A DNA stretch of 64,000 nucleotides from Phytohabitans flavus. GTDB lineage: Bacteria; Actinomycetota; Actinomycetes; Mycobacteriales; Micromonosporaceae. The DNA lies in the NCBI RefSeq assembly GCF_011764545.1, contig NZ_AP022870.1, positions 7,446,001-7,510,000 of the forward strand. The letters are read 5' to 3'. The notes under the pieces are model-generated. The model worked only from the letters and a program-made list of their open reading frames with translations, did not search any database and was not told the DNA's origin. The position numbers and the translations under genes were made by a program. This document shows, in pieces, positions 44,432-54,064 of the stretch. Each line of letters begins with the position of its first letter. The stretch's first letter is position 1.

Positions 44432-45331
44432 ATGCGGCGGATGCGGTGGCTGGCGCTGGGCGTACTGGTGGTGGCGGGCCTCGTCGGCTGCGCCCCGCCT
44501 GCCGGCGTCGACGGTGACCTGACCGACGACTGGGCGGCGGTGCCGGAGCCCAAGCCGTTCGTCCCGGCGTCGGGCGTCTGCCACGCCGTCGGCATGCCAC
44601 TCACCGAGGTGTCTCAGGGGATCTACTTCCCGATCGACTGCAACGCGCTGCACGGCGCGGAGACGATACATGTGGGGCAGTTCACCGGGGCCGACGCCGA
44701 GCGCGCCACGATGCCCGCGCGTGGCACGAAGCCCACGCTCGCCGCGTTCGCCGAGTGCGACGCCAAGGCCAAGGAGTACGTCGGCGGCGACTGGCGCCAC
44801 GGCCCGCTGAAGCTCGACCTGGTCCTGCCGTCGTTGCAGGCGTGGTCGGGTGGCGGCCGGTGGTTTCGCTGCGACCTGCGGCAGCTCGAATCGATCAGCA
44901 CGTACAACGGCGCGTCCCGCCGCACGCCACTCAAGGACGCGCTGAAAGACGAGCCCAAGCTGCCGTACGGCTGCTTCCGTCCGGTGATGACGAAGGATGG
45001 AGAGCGCATCGACGACCTGATCGCGGCCCCGTGCACCTCACCGCACCGCACCGAGTTCGCCGGCATCTGGACGGCGCCGGACGCCAGCTATACCGACTTC
45101 ATCCAGAACACCCAAGGGATCCGGGCCGGGTGCCTCGGCGTCGTCGCCACCTTCGCCAAGCTGCCCAACGACCGCAACCTCACCTACCGGGTGGGCACGT
45201 TTTTCTACGAAGTCAGTGAGGAGGAGTGGCGTTCTGGCGACCGCGGCATCCGGTGTTTCCTATGGATGTATGACGGGGATGTGCGGCGATCGATGAAGGG
45301 CGCGGGTCCGGGCGTGCTGCCGATCCGCTGA
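44432..45331 (+). CDS. septum-formation family lipoprotein
   Basis: 299 residues from ATG 44432, chosen for GGGAGGG 6 bases upstream. Signal peptide ending in the lipobox LVGC (Cys ~20). The mature part shows two repeats with conserved Cys pairs (GVCHAVGMPLTEVSQGIYFP, IDCNALHGAETIHVGQF; then YGCFRPV, APCTSPHRTEFAGIW, GCLGVVATFAKLPNDRNLTY) typical of the Septum_form domain. The role in division is inferred from the domain name only. Confidence 0.85.
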   Translation: MRRMRWLALGVLVVAGLVGCAPPAGVDGDLTDDWAAVPEPKPFVPASGVCHAVGMPLTEVSQGIYFPIDCNALHGAETIHVGQFTGADAERATMPARGTKPTLAAFAECDAKAKEYVGGDWRHGPLKLDLVLPSLQAWSGGGRWFRCDLRQLESISTYNGASRRTPLKDALKDEPKLPYGCFRPVMTKDGERIDDLIAAPCTSPHRTEFAGIWTAPDASYTDFIQNTQGIRAGCLGVVATFAKLPNDRNLTYRVGTFFYEVSEEEWRSGDRGIRCFLWMYDGDVRRSMKGAGPGVLPIR

Positions 45332-45374
45332 CGCCCCACGGTCGCTCTGGCCGCTGAGCTGCGAAACGCTCGGG

Positions 45375-45447
45375 TGGAGCCGAGGGGACTCGAACCCCTA
45401 ACCCCTGCCTTGCAAAGGCAGTGCTCTGCCAGTTGAGCTACGGCCCC
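45375..45447 (-). tRNA. tRNA-Ala (anticodon TGC)
   Basis: 73 bases on the minus strand. Acceptor GGGGCCG/CGGCTCC, D arm GTAGCTCAACTGG, anticodon loop TTTGCAA (TGC), T arm GTTCGAGTC, discriminator A. The CCA end is not encoded. It lies beside tRNA-Ile downstream of gyrA, as in many actinobacteria. Confidence 0.95.
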
Positions 45448-45477
45448 CGCTGGCGGCGCGGGCCGCCTACGGGTGGA

Positions 45478-45606
45478 CTAGCGGAGGTCGGGCGCCGTGG
45501 TGGCCTCGTGCCACAGGGCGCGCTCGTCGTTGGACTCCTTGACCTTCTTCGCGATCAAGGCAGCAGCGCCGATCACACCGGCGATGATAAGGAGCTTCTT
45601 CCACAT
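45478..45606 (-). CDS. DLW-39 family small protein
   Basis: 42 residues, too short for most gene finders. It has one hydrophobic helix (KKLLIIAGVIGAAALIAKKV) and a polar tail ending in TTAPDLR, with ALWHEAT resembling the conserved DLW segment. The family is a short actinobacterial protein usually found downstream of gyrA, matching this position. AAGGGG precedes the ATG. Function unknown. Confidence 0.85.
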   Translation of the reverse strand: MWKKLLIIAGVIGAAALIAKKVKESNDERALWHEATTAPDLR

Positions 45607-45782
45607 TGGGGTTATCCCCTTCAGGTTGAGTTATCTCGGCCGGATGGACGGGGGTGAACCTTGTGCGGTCATTCTTTGGACCCCCGACCGAGACACCGGC
45701 GAGGGTCCACGGCTCGGCCCCGAAACTATTGCGGCCAATGGCAAAGCCGACCAAAGGTCGGCGGACTGCCTTGACCGGCTCG

Positions 45783-45856
45783 TGGGGCTAGCTGGAATCG
45801 AACCAGCGACCTCAGAGTTATCAGCTCTGCGCTCTAACCGACTGAGCTATAGCCCC
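45783..45856 (-). tRNA. tRNA-Ile (anticodon GAT)
   Basis: 74 bases on the minus strand. Acceptor GGGGCTA/TAGCCCC, D arm TAGCTCAGTCGGTTAGAGC, anticodon loop CTGATAA (GAT), T arm GGTTCGATTCC. It is followed by DLW-39 and tRNA-Ala in the direction of transcription. Confidence 0.95.
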
Positions 45857-45945
45857 GCATGTGCGGCGACGAGCAAGGTTACCGTACCCGGGAAGCTTCT
45901 CCCAAGTTGGGGCGCCCGTCCCTCCGAGCGCCCCCAATGTCCTTG

Positions 45946-46803
45946 TTAGTCCCGTTCGGCCAGGGTCAGCTCGACGCCGCCGACGAGGTCGGCACAGACG
46001 TTGTAGATGAAGGCCCCGAGCGTAGCTAGCGCCGTGAAGAGCACGACGTTGACCGCCCCGATCAGCGCGGACGTACCGATGACGCCCTTCGCGGTGATCC
46101 GGAACGTGCTCGCGTTTTCCCCACCGCCGGCGCTCACCAGGTCGGTGAGGCTGCTGTTGACGCTCTCGAAGACGCCCATAGCGTCGAGTGCGAGGTACAG
46201 CACGGAGGTGGCCACGATCACCACGATGAACAGCACCAGCGACACCGCGAAGGAGAACTTCATCACCGACCACGGGTCGATGCGCTTCACGTTCAGCTTC
46301 GCCCGCCGTGGGCCGCGAGAGGCCGCGGACGCGACCGTACTGCGCGCCGCTCGCACCGCCTCGCCGACCCGGGCCGCGCCCACCGCTGCCGCGCCTGTCG
46401 CACCCGCGGCGCCCACCGTACGCACCGGCGCTCCGCCCGGGGCAGCCCGGCCGGTGCCCAGGCGCGGATTCACGCCCGGTGGCATGGCCGGCCCGCCCGG
46501 CAGGAGGCTCGGATTGACCTGCGTGGCGCCCGCGGGGGGCGAACTCACCGGCGCCTTGCCGGCGACCACCTGAGTGGCGGGGCCGGGAGCGACCGGAGGC
46601 TTCTGCCCGTCGGCCATCGGCTGGTCCGGTGGCGGCGGCATGCCGGGAGCCCGAGTGAACTTCGGGGACGGTGCCTCAGCGGGGACAGCCGCCCGGCCCA
46701 CGACCGCGCGGCCGGTCGCCGGTGTGCCGCTTGGAGCGGCCTCCTCCTCGACCGGGTTGGTCGAGGTCCCCGCAGCCCCCGACTTCGCCTGTGTCTCCGT
46801 CAT
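45946..46803 (-). CDS. DUF3566 membrane protein
   Basis: About 285 residues. A long disordered Pro/Ala/Gly N-terminus (~1-175) precedes the DUF3566 domain with two membrane helices (MKFSFAVSLVLFIVVIVATS and IGAVNVVLFTALATLGAFIY). The domain is almost always encoded directly after gyrA in actinobacteria, as here, with only a few bases between. A link to supercoiling or division has been proposed but not shown. Confidence 0.92.
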   Translation of the reverse strand: MTETQAKSGAAGTSTNPVEEEAAPSGTPATGRAVVGRAAVPAEAPSPKFTRAPGMPPPPDQPMADGQKPPVAPGPATQVVAGKAPVSSPPAGATQVNPSLLPGGPAMPPGVNPRLGTGRAAPGGAPVRTVGAAGATGAAAVGAARVGEAVRAARSTVASAASRGPRRAKLNVKRIDPWSVMKFSFAVSLVLFIVVIVATSVLYLALDAMGVFESVNSSLTDLVSAGGGENASTFRITAKGVIGTSALIGAVNVVLFTALATLGAFIYNVCADLVGGVELTLAERD

Positions 46804-46806
46804 CAA

Positions 46807-49338
46807 CTAGTCCTGTTCGTCAGGCTCGTCGGCATTGCGAGCAATGGCCACGATGGTTACACCGTCTGGCAGGTCCATCAACTTGACCCCCATTGTGTTC
46901 CGATCGCGAGTGCGGCGTACAGGCTTCACCGGAGTCCGGATAACTCCACCGTTACTTGTGATGGCAAACAGCTCGTCGTCCGGGTTGATGACGACCGCAC
47001 CCACAAGTGCACCACGGCGCTCGGTGATCTTCGCAGTCAACACGCCCTTGCCACCGCGCCCCTGCACCGGGTACTCCTCGATCGGTGTTCGCTTGGCATA
47101 CCCGCCGTTGGTCGCCACCAAAACATCCATGCCCTCGCGTACGACCTCCATCGCGAGAAGCACGTCGTCCTCGCTGAACCGCATGCCTATCACACCCGAG
47201 GTAGCCCGCCCCATCGGACGTAGCGCCTCATCGGTCGCGTTGAACCGGATCGCCTGTGCGTTCTTGGACACCAGCAGGAGGTCGTCCTGCGGGCCGGCGA
47301 GCGCCGCCCCGACCATCTCGTCCTCGTCCCGCAGGTTGATACCGATGATGCCGCCAGCGCGGTTGGAGTCGAACTCCTCCAGCCTCGTCTTCTTCACTAG
47401 GCCATTCTTAGTGGCGAGCACAAGGTACGGCGCCACCTGGTAGTTCTGGATCACGATGACCTGCGCGATGTGCTCGTCCGGCTGGAAGGCCAGCAGGTTG
47501 GCGACGTGCTGTCCCTTGGCCACGCGGCTCGCCTCGGGCAGCTCGTACGCCTTCGCGCGGTACACCCGGCCCTTGTTCGTGAAGAACAGCATCCAGGAGT
47601 GCGTCGATGTGATGAAGAAGTGGCTGACGATGTCGTCCTGGCGGAGTGAAGCCCCGCTCACCCCCTTGCCGCCGCGGCGCTGCGAGCGGTAAAGGTCGAC
47701 CTTCGTGCGCTTGGCGTACCCGGTCCGTGTGATCGTGACCACCACGTCCTCGCGCGCGATGAGGTCTTCCATCGAGACCTCGCCGTCGAACGGCACGATC
47801 TTGGTGCGACGGTCGTCGCCCCACTTGGCGACGATCTCGGCCAGCTCCTCCGAGACGATCTTCCGCTGCCGCTCGGGCTTGGCCAGGATGTCCCTGAGGT
47901 CGGCGATCTCCACCTCGATCTTGGCCAGCTCGTCGATGATCTTCTGGCGCTCGAGGGCGGCCAGGCGGCGCAGCTGCATGTCGAGGATGGCCGTCGCCTG
48001 TACCTCGTCGATATCGAGCAGCTGGATGAGGCCGGTCCGCGCTTCCTCGACCGTCGGTGAGCGCCGGATGAGCGCGATGACCTCGTCGAGCGCATCGAGC
48101 GCCTTGACCAGACCGCGCAGGATGTGCGCCCGCTCCTCCGCCTTGCGCAGCCGGAAGGCCGTGCGCCGGCGGATGACGTCGATCTGGTGCTCGACGTAGT
48201 ACCGGATGAACTGGGCCAGGTTGAGCGTGCGCGGGACGCCGTCGACCAGCGCCAGCATGTTCGCGCCGAAGGTCTCCTGTAGCTGGGTGTGCTTGTACAG
48301 GTTGTTGAGCACGACCTTCGCCACCGCGTCGCGCTTGAGCACGATCACGATACGCATGCCGGTACGGCCGGAGGACTCGTCGCGGATGTCCGCGATGCCG
48401 GCGAGCTTGCCCTCCTTGACCAGCTCGGCGATCCGCTCGGCGAGGTTGTCCGGGTTCACCTGGTACGGCAGCTCGGTGACGACGAGGCAGGCGCGGCCCT
48501 TCTTGTCCTCTTCGACCTCGACCACCGCGCGCATCCGGATCGAGCCGCGGCCGGTCCGGTACGCGTCCTGGATGGCGGCCATGCCGACGATGAGGCCGTA
48601 CGTCGGGAAGTCCGGACCCTTGACGATTTGGATCAGCTCGTCGAGCGTGGTCGCCTCGTCAGCCTCTGGGTGCTCAAGGCACCACTGCACGGCGGCCGCG
48701 ATCTCCCGCAGGTTGTGCGGCGGGATCTTGGTCGCCATGCCGACCGCGATGCCCTCGGACCCGTTGATCAGCAGGTTGGGAATCCGCGACGGCAGGATCG
48801 TGGGCTCCTTGGCCCGGCCGTCGTAGTTGTCCTGCATATCGACGGTGTCTTCGTCGATGTCCCGCAGCATCTCCATAGCCAGCGGGTCGAGCTTGCATTC
48901 GGTGTACCTCATCGCGGCTGCTGGGTCGTTGCCCGGCGAGCCGAAGTTGCCGTTGCCGTCGACCAGGGGGTACCGCAGGGACCACGGCTGGGCCATGCGG
49001 ACGAGCGCGTCGTAGATGGCCGAGTCGCCGTGGGGGTGGAACTGGCCCATGACGTCGCCGACGACGCGGGAGCACTTCACGTAGCCGCGGTCCGGGCGGT
49101 ACCCCGAGTCGTACATGGCGTAGAGGATCTTGCGGTGCACGGGCTTGAGGCCGTCGCGCACGTCCGGCAGCGCCCGGCCGACGATCACGCTCATCGCGTA
49201 GTCGAGGTAGGAGCGCTGCATCTCCACCTCGAGTCCGACCGGCTCGACCCGGAGGCGCTGGGCGCCGCCCTCGCCGCTTTCGTCGGCGTCGCTCGAGTCT
49301 TCCGGTTCGCTATCGAATGGAGTGTCCGTCACAATCAA
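46807..49338 (-). CDS. gyrA: DNA gyrase subunit A
   Basis: 843 residues, full length. The active-site Tyr lies in TECKL-proximal AAAMRYTE; the quinolone-resistance region reads HPHGDSAIYDALVRMAQPW, with Ser at the E. coli Ser83 position (mycobacteria have Ala) so no resistance change is seen. The GyrA box QRRGGKG for DNA wrapping is present in the C-terminal pinwheel. It is separated from gyrB by 85 bases that contain DnaA-box-like sequences. Confidence 0.98.
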   Translation of the reverse strand: MIVTDTPFDSEPEDSSDADESGEGGAQRLRVEPVGLEVEMQRSYLDYAMSVIVGRALPDVRDGLKPVHRKILYAMYDSGYRPDRGYVKCSRVVGDVMGQFHPHGDSAIYDALVRMAQPWSLRYPLVDGNGNFGSPGNDPAAAMRYTECKLDPLAMEMLRDIDEDTVDMQDNYDGRAKEPTILPSRIPNLLINGSEGIAVGMATKIPPHNLREIAAAVQWCLEHPEADEATTLDELIQIVKGPDFPTYGLIVGMAAIQDAYRTGRGSIRMRAVVEVEEDKKGRACLVVTELPYQVNPDNLAERIAELVKEGKLAGIADIRDESSGRTGMRIVIVLKRDAVAKVVLNNLYKHTQLQETFGANMLALVDGVPRTLNLAQFIRYYVEHQIDVIRRRTAFRLRKAEERAHILRGLVKALDALDEVIALIRRSPTVEEARTGLIQLLDIDEVQATAILDMQLRRLAALERQKIIDELAKIEVEIADLRDILAKPERQRKIVSEELAEIVAKWGDDRRTKIVPFDGEVSMEDLIAREDVVVTITRTGYAKRTKVDLYRSQRRGGKGVSGASLRQDDIVSHFFITSTHSWMLFFTNKGRVYRAKAYELPEASRVAKGQHVANLLAFQPDEHIAQVIVIQNYQVAPYLVLATKNGLVKKTRLEEFDSNRAGGIIGINLRDEDEMVGAALAGPQDDLLLVSKNAQAIRFNATDEALRPMGRATSGVIGMRFSEDDVLLAMEVVREGMDVLVATNGGYAKRTPIEEYPVQGRGGKGVLTAKITERRGALVGAVVINPDDELFAITSNGGVIRTPVKPVRRTRDRNTMGVKLMDLPDGVTIVAIARNADEPDEQD

Positions 49339-49369
49339 ACCCTCATCAGACTAAAAGCCGCATAAAGCC

Positions 49370-49409
49370 TGTGGACAACGGCTGTGGAAACTGCAAAAGC
49401 TGTGGATAA
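49370..49409 (-). promoter_or_regulatory. DnaA boxes between gyrB and gyrA
   Basis: TGTGGACAA (49370-49378), a degenerate TGTGGAAAC (49383-49391) and TGTGGATAA (49401-49409) are three evenly spaced boxes, read on the minus strand as TTGTCCACA and TTATCCACA. They lie just upstream of gyrA. DnaA could adjust gyrA transcription or this may be a titration site. Confidence 0.65.
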
Positions 49410-49423
49410 GTTTGCGGGCCGCG

Positions 49424-51364
49424 CTAGATGTCCAGGAAGCGCACGTCCTTCGCGTTGCGCTGGATGAACGAGCGACGGGCCTCCACGTCCTCCCCCATCA
49501 GGACGCTGAACAGCTCATCCGCGGTCGCGGCGTCGTCCAGGGTCACCTGACGGAGCGTACGGGTGGCCGGGTTCATCGTGGTGTCCCACAGCTCCGGGTA
49601 GTTCATCTCGCCGAGACCCTTGAACCGCTGGATGTCGTCCGGCTTGGCGTTGGGCTTCTTCTCCTGGCGGAGCCGGATCAGCCCGTCCCGCTCGCGGTCC
49701 GAGTACGCGTACTGCGCGTCATCGCCCTTTTTGTTCCACTTGATCTTGTAAAGCGGCGGGGCTGCCAGGTAGACGTGGCCAAGCTCGACCAGCGGCCGCA
49801 TGAAGCGGAAGAGCAGCGTCAGCAGCAGCGTCTGGATGTGCTGGCCGTCGACGTCGGCGTCCGCCATGAGGATGATCTTGTGGTACCGCAGCTTTTCGAT
49901 GTCGAAGTCCTCGTGCACGCCGGTGCCGAGCGCGGTGATCAGCGACTGGACCTCGTTGTTCTTCAGCACCCGGTCGATCCGGGCCTTCTCGACGTTGAGG
50001 ATCTTGCCGCGGATGGGCAGGATCGCCTGCGTACGCGGGTCGCGCCCCTGCTTGGCCGAGCCGCCGGCGGAGTCGCCCTCGACGATGAACATCTCCGACT
50101 CGCGCGGGTCTGTCGTCTGGCAGTCGGCGAGCTTGCCCGGCATCGAGCCGGACTCCAGCAGCGACTTGCGGCGGGCCAGCTTGCGGGCCTGGGCGGCGGC
50201 GATGCGGGCGCGGGCCGCGGCCGACGCCTTCGTCACGATCGTCTTGGCCTCGGCCGGGTTGCGCTCGAACCAGTCGGTCAGCCACTCGTTGCAGACCCGC
50301 TGCACGAAGCTCTTCACCGGCGTGTTCCCGAGCTTGGTCTTGGTCTGCCCCTCGAACTGAGGGTTGGCCAGCTTCACCGAGATGATCGCGGCGAGACCCT
50401 CGCGGATGTCCTCGCCGGAGAGCTTCTCGTCGCCCTTGAGCAGCTTCTTGTCCGCGCCGTACTTGTTGACCACGGTGGTCAGCGCCGCGCGGAAGCCCTC
50501 CTCGTGGGTGCCGCCCTCGTGCGTGTTGATCGTGTTGGCGAAGGTGTAGACCGACTCGCCGTACGACTCGTTCCACTGCATGGCGATCTCCGCCGACATG
50601 CCCTCCTCCTCGGCGCCGAACTCGACCACCGTCTTGTGGATCGCGTTCTTTGTCTGGTTGAGGTGGCGGACGAAGTCGGCGATGCCGCCCTTGTACAGGA
50701 AGGTCACCTCGCGCGGCTTGCCGTCCTCGACCGTGCGCTCGTCGCGCAGGTGGATGGTGAGCCCGCGGTTGAGGAACGCCATCTCCTGGATTCGGCGGTA
50801 GATCGTCTCGAAGGCGAACTCCGTGGTCTCGAAGACCTGCGGGTCCGGCCAGAACGCGACCGAGGAGCCGGTGCGGGTGGTGGCCTCGCCCTTCTCCAGC
50901 GGGGTGGGCTTGGAGTCCCGGTACTGCTGGCGGTAGGTGAAGCCGTCCTTCCAGATCTCCAGCTCCATCCGCACCGACAGCGCGTTGACGACCGAGACGC
51001 CCACGCCGTGCAGACCGCCGGAGACCGCGTACGCCTTGCCGTCGAACTTGCCGCCGGCGTGCAGCACGGTCAGGGCCACCTCGACGCCGGGCTTCTTGAG
51101 CTTCGGGTGCAGGTCGACCGGGAAGCCACGGCCGTTGTCGATCACGCGCACCCCGCCGTCAACGAGGATGATCACGTCAATGGTGTCGCAGTAGCCGGCC
51201 AGCGCCTCGTCGACCGCGTTGTCGACGACCTCCCAGACCAGGTGGTGCAGACCTCGTTCGCCGGTGGACCCGATGTACATACCGGGGCGCTTGCGGACAG
51301 CCTCCAAGCCCTCGAGGACGGTAATCGACTCGGCGCCGTATTCCTGCTTCTTCTGCGCTGCCAC
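49424..51364 (-). CDS. gyrB: DNA gyrase subunit B
   Basis: 646 residues, GTG start. ATPase/GHKL part: MYIGSTGERGLHHLVWEVVD, DNGRGFPV, the ATP-lid GGLHGVGVSVVNAL. TOPRIM part: EGDSAGGSAKQGRD, and the acidic Mg2+ site ILMADADVDGQHI. The C-terminus ends in DVRFLDI. It supplies ATP-driven strand passage with GyrA. Confidence 0.98.
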   Translation of the reverse strand: MAAQKKQEYGAESITVLEGLEAVRKRPGMYIGSTGERGLHHLVWEVVDNAVDEALAGYCDTIDVIILVDGGVRVIDNGRGFPVDLHPKLKKPGVEVALTVLHAGGKFDGKAYAVSGGLHGVGVSVVNALSVRMELEIWKDGFTYRQQYRDSKPTPLEKGEATTRTGSSVAFWPDPQVFETTEFAFETIYRRIQEMAFLNRGLTIHLRDERTVEDGKPREVTFLYKGGIADFVRHLNQTKNAIHKTVVEFGAEEEGMSAEIAMQWNESYGESVYTFANTINTHEGGTHEEGFRAALTTVVNKYGADKKLLKGDEKLSGEDIREGLAAIISVKLANPQFEGQTKTKLGNTPVKSFVQRVCNEWLTDWFERNPAEAKTIVTKASAAARARIAAAQARKLARRKSLLESGSMPGKLADCQTTDPRESEMFIVEGDSAGGSAKQGRDPRTQAILPIRGKILNVEKARIDRVLKNNEVQSLITALGTGVHEDFDIEKLRYHKIILMADADVDGQHIQTLLLTLLFRFMRPLVELGHVYLAAPPLYKIKWNKKGDDAQYAYSDRERDGLIRLRQEKKPNAKPDDIQRFKGLGEMNYPELWDTTMNPATRTLRQVTLDDAATADELFSVLMGEDVEARRSFIQRNAKDVRFLDI

Positions 51365-51834
51365 CCTCGGCCACTTTCTCGCGCCGCCCAGCGCTGGTCG
51401 GCGCGGGGGCGCGGGGTATGGCGGGCAGTCACGGCGGCAGGGGCGCGCGCCACCGCAACGTATGCTGAGGCGGGTGCTCCCGTCACCGCGGTCGCCCGCG
51501 GATCACGTTCACTCCGAGCGCCGGATAGCCCGGCGTCTTCGTCGCCTCCAATCTTACTGTGCGGAAGCCGGAAACCGGGTACACGGCACCCCATGCGGGC
51601 ACCTGAGACGTTCATAGGCGGCCGAAGGGCGCCGGTCGCGACTCCCCCCACACGACTGGCACCCCGACGCGGAAGACCGCCCAGCGGGACCGAAACTGTG
51701 GGAGTGCCCGCTCGGGGGTCGCGCAAAGGGCACACCGTGTCGTAATTTTGCCCGGCGCCGTTTGAACGACCAGGCGCCTATCGCACCAGGCAGGGCGCAC
51801 GGTCACGCTGCGCTACAGAGAGGGTGACCCCACG
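51365..51834. other. 470-base intergenic region upstream of gyrB
   Basis: No convincing coding frame on either strand. It should contain the gyrB promoter and the promoter of the divergent gene at 51835, but no clear -35/-10 pair was found. The supercoiling-responsive gyr promoter is expected here from other actinobacteria. Confidence 0.5.
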
Positions 51835-52389
51835 ATGGGGCTGGACAACGTCGCCGTGAAATGGCCGCGTACCGGCCGTTTTTACGACCCGGTGGCACCG
51901 GCCGAGTTCGTCGACTTCGCCGAGCTCGCGGACGACCCACAGGTCTCGGCGCCGACCGCCGCGCTGGCCGGCCACGTCGCGAAGACCGGCACGGTCCGCG
52001 CTACCGCATATACGGAGCTGGTCGATCTGCTACTCGGCCTCGACGGTGTGCTGTACGCCACAGAGGCCGCGGCCGAGGACGAAGACCCCGTGATCGACCC
52101 GGACGGTTGCGCGTGGATCGCCGGCGGCCTGGAGCGCTTCGTGGAGAGCCACCGGGAGCACGGCGAGGCGGTCACGTTCGACACGGTGGGCGCGGTGCTG
52201 CGCGCGGCCCTCGCCGGCGGCCGCCTGGCCGACCAGCAGCTGCGCTGGCTCGACAACCGCCTCGACGGGCTGCGCGACGAGTCGGGTGGCGCGCCGCAGT
52301 GGAGCTTCTCCCGCTCGGAGCTAGGCGTGCTGTCCCGGTTCTACCGGCGGTGCGCCGATCGCGGTTTCGCCGTCTACGCCGACTTCTGA
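51835..52389 (+). CDS. conserved hypothetical protein in the oriC region
   Basis: 184 residues, soluble, acidic. Compact helical pattern (FVDFAELADDPQVSAPTAAL, TAYTELVDLLLGLDGVLYAT, ADQQLRWLDNRLDGLRDESG). Not recognised. It lies alone on the plus strand between divergent gyrB and convergent dciA. Confidence 0.7.
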   Translation: MGLDNVAVKWPRTGRFYDPVAPAEFVDFAELADDPQVSAPTAALAGHVAKTGTVRATAYTELVDLLLGLDGVLYATEAAAEDEDPVIDPDGCAWIAGGLERFVESHREHGEAVTFDTVGAVLRAALAGGRLADQQLRWLDNRLDGLRDESGGAPQWSFSRSELGVLSRFYRRCADRGFAVYADF

Positions 52390-52403
52390 CCCGTCCGTCC
52401 GGT

Positions 52404-52940
52404 TTAGCCGTAGGTGTCGCGCGGGCCGCGACCGCGTACCCGCCTGGCCCCGCGCGACCACGACGGCGCGGCCGGCCCGTGGATGTGAAGCTTTCGCACC
52501 ACGTTGTGGCCGACCTCAGCCGCGATCCGCTGTAGTAGCGACGCCGCCAGCAGGCGCAGCTGGGTGGCCCAGGCCGTGGACTCGGCCTCCACGGTCAGCT
52601 CGCCGTCGTCCAGCTTGATCGGCCGGCTGTGCTTGGCGATGTCCGGGCCGACGACCCGCTCCCAGGCCCCGAAAACGGTCGCCTCGGCCGCCGGCCGCTG
52701 CCAGCCCCGCGCCTTGACGAGCTTGGCGAGCACGTCACCGAACGCCTGTGGGTCGCGGGGGTCAGGCCCTGAGCCTGTGTAGCCCCGCGCGCGCCGGCCA
52801 CCAGCCCCGGACCGTGCATCCTCCGGATCGGATAGCGCACGCCGGCGCTGCGGTGCCGCCATCCGACGCGCCTTCGCGGCATCGAGGACGGCGCGGGCCA
52901 GCTCTGGTCCGGTCTTCTCGCTTTCGGGCTCACTCGACAC
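52404..52940 (-). CDS. dciA: DciA-type helicase loader (DUF721)
   Basis: 178 residues. The disordered N-terminus (~1-65) precedes the DUF721/DciA KH-like domain (ATVFGAWERVVGPDIAKHSR, PIKLDDGELTVEAESTAWAT, QLRLLAASLLQRIAAEVGHN). DciA loads DnaB at the origin in bacteria lacking DnaC. It overlaps recF by 11 bases; the order dnaN-gnd-recF-dciA is the normal actinobacterial one. Confidence 0.93.
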   Translation of the reverse strand: MSSEPESEKTGPELARAVLDAAKARRMAAPQRRRALSDPEDARSGAGGRRARGYTGSGPDPRDPQAFGDVLAKLVKARGWQRPAAEATVFGAWERVVGPDIAKHSRPIKLDDGELTVEAESTAWATQLRLLAASLLQRIAAEVGHNVVRKLHIHGPAAPSWSRGARRVRGRGPRDTYG

Positions 52941-54057
52941 GGCGCACCTGTCCCTCCGCCACCTGGTATCGCGCCCCGCGGAGAACCGCCGGCACGTCCT
53001 CGGCGACAGCGCACGTTACCAGCAGCTGGCTGGCCCCGCCGACCAGCTCGGCGAGCCGGGCCCGGCGGCCGGTGTCCAGCTCGGCGAATACGTCGTCGAG
53101 CACCAGCACGGGCTCGATCCCCTCGGTGCGCAGCAGGTCGTACGCGGCGAGCCGGAGCGCCAGCGCGTACGACCAGCACTCACCGTGGCTCGCGTACCCC
53201 TTGGCGGGCAGGTCGCCCAGCGTGAGCGTGAGGTCGTCGCGGTGCGGGCCGACCAGCGTCACTCCCCGCTCCACCTCCGACGGCCTGGACTCTACGAGCC
53301 CGGCGGCGAGCGCGGCCTCCAGCGCCTCTCGGTCCGGCGGGTCGACCGGGACCGTGGCCTTGTACGTGATCGACGCTCCGCCCTTGCCGGCCGCGACCGC
53401 GTCATACGCCTTGGTCACGTGCGGGGTGAGCGCGGCGACCAGCTCCAGCCGGCCGGCCAGCAGCTCGGCGCCGTGGCGGGCCAGGTGTGCGTCCCACACG
53501 TCGAGTGTGGACAGGTCGCCGCCCCGGCTCCCACCTGTCTTGCGGGCCAGGTACGCCGTGCGCAGCAACGCGTTGCGCTGCTTGATCACCCGGTCGTAGT
53601 CAGCCCGCACGCCCGCGTACCGCGGCTGCCGGGCGACCAGCAGGTCGTCGAGGTAGCGACGGCGCTCGGCCGGGTCGCCGCGGACCAGCTCCAGGTCTTC
53701 CGGGGCGAAGAGCACGAGCCGCAGCGCACCGAGCACGTCGCGGGCGCGGCGCACCGGCGAGCGGCCGAGGCGAGCCCGGTTGGCCTTGCCGGGCACGAGC
53801 TCCAGCTCGACCAGCAGCTCCCGTCCGTCGTGGACGATGATGCATCGGATCACCGCCGCGGCCGCCCCTGCGCGAACCAGTGGCGCGTCGGTGGCGACCC
53901 GGTGACTGCCCAGCGTGGCGACGTACCCGAGGGCCTCGATCAGGTTGGTCTTGCCGACGCCGTTCTGCCCGACGAGCACCGATCCACCCGGCTCGAGGTC
54001 GACCTCCACCCGCTCGTACGAGCGGAAGTCGACCAGCTCGAGCCGTTGGACGTACAT
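52930..54057 (-). CDS. recF: recombination/repair ATPase RecF
   Basis: 375 residues. Walker A VGQNGVGKTNLIEAL, ABC signature region FAPEDLELVRGDPAERRRYL, Walker B PVLVLDDVFAELD. RecF acts at replication gaps with RecO and RecR. It starts 8 bases after gnd. Confidence 0.97.
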   Translation of the reverse strand: MYVQRLELVDFRSYERVEVDLEPGGSVLVGQNGVGKTNLIEALGYVATLGSHRVATDAPLVRAGAAAAVIRCIIVHDGRELLVELELVPGKANRARLGRSPVRRARDVLGALRLVLFAPEDLELVRGDPAERRRYLDDLLVARQPRYAGVRADYDRVIKQRNALLRTAYLARKTGGSRGGDLSTLDVWDAHLARHGAELLAGRLELVAALTPHVTKAYDAVAAGKGGASITYKATVPVDPPDREALEAALAAGLVESRPSEVERGVTLVGPHRDDLTLTLGDLPAKGYASHGECWSYALALRLAAYDLLRTEGIEPVLVLDDVFAELDTGRRARLAELVGGASQLLVTCAVAEDVPAVLRGARYQVAEGQVRRVE

Positions 54058-54064
54058 CGGTCGA

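Noticed and set aside
49412..51745. 777-codon plus-strand frame opposite gyrB
   Set aside because: Antisense of a near-invariant housekeeping gene.
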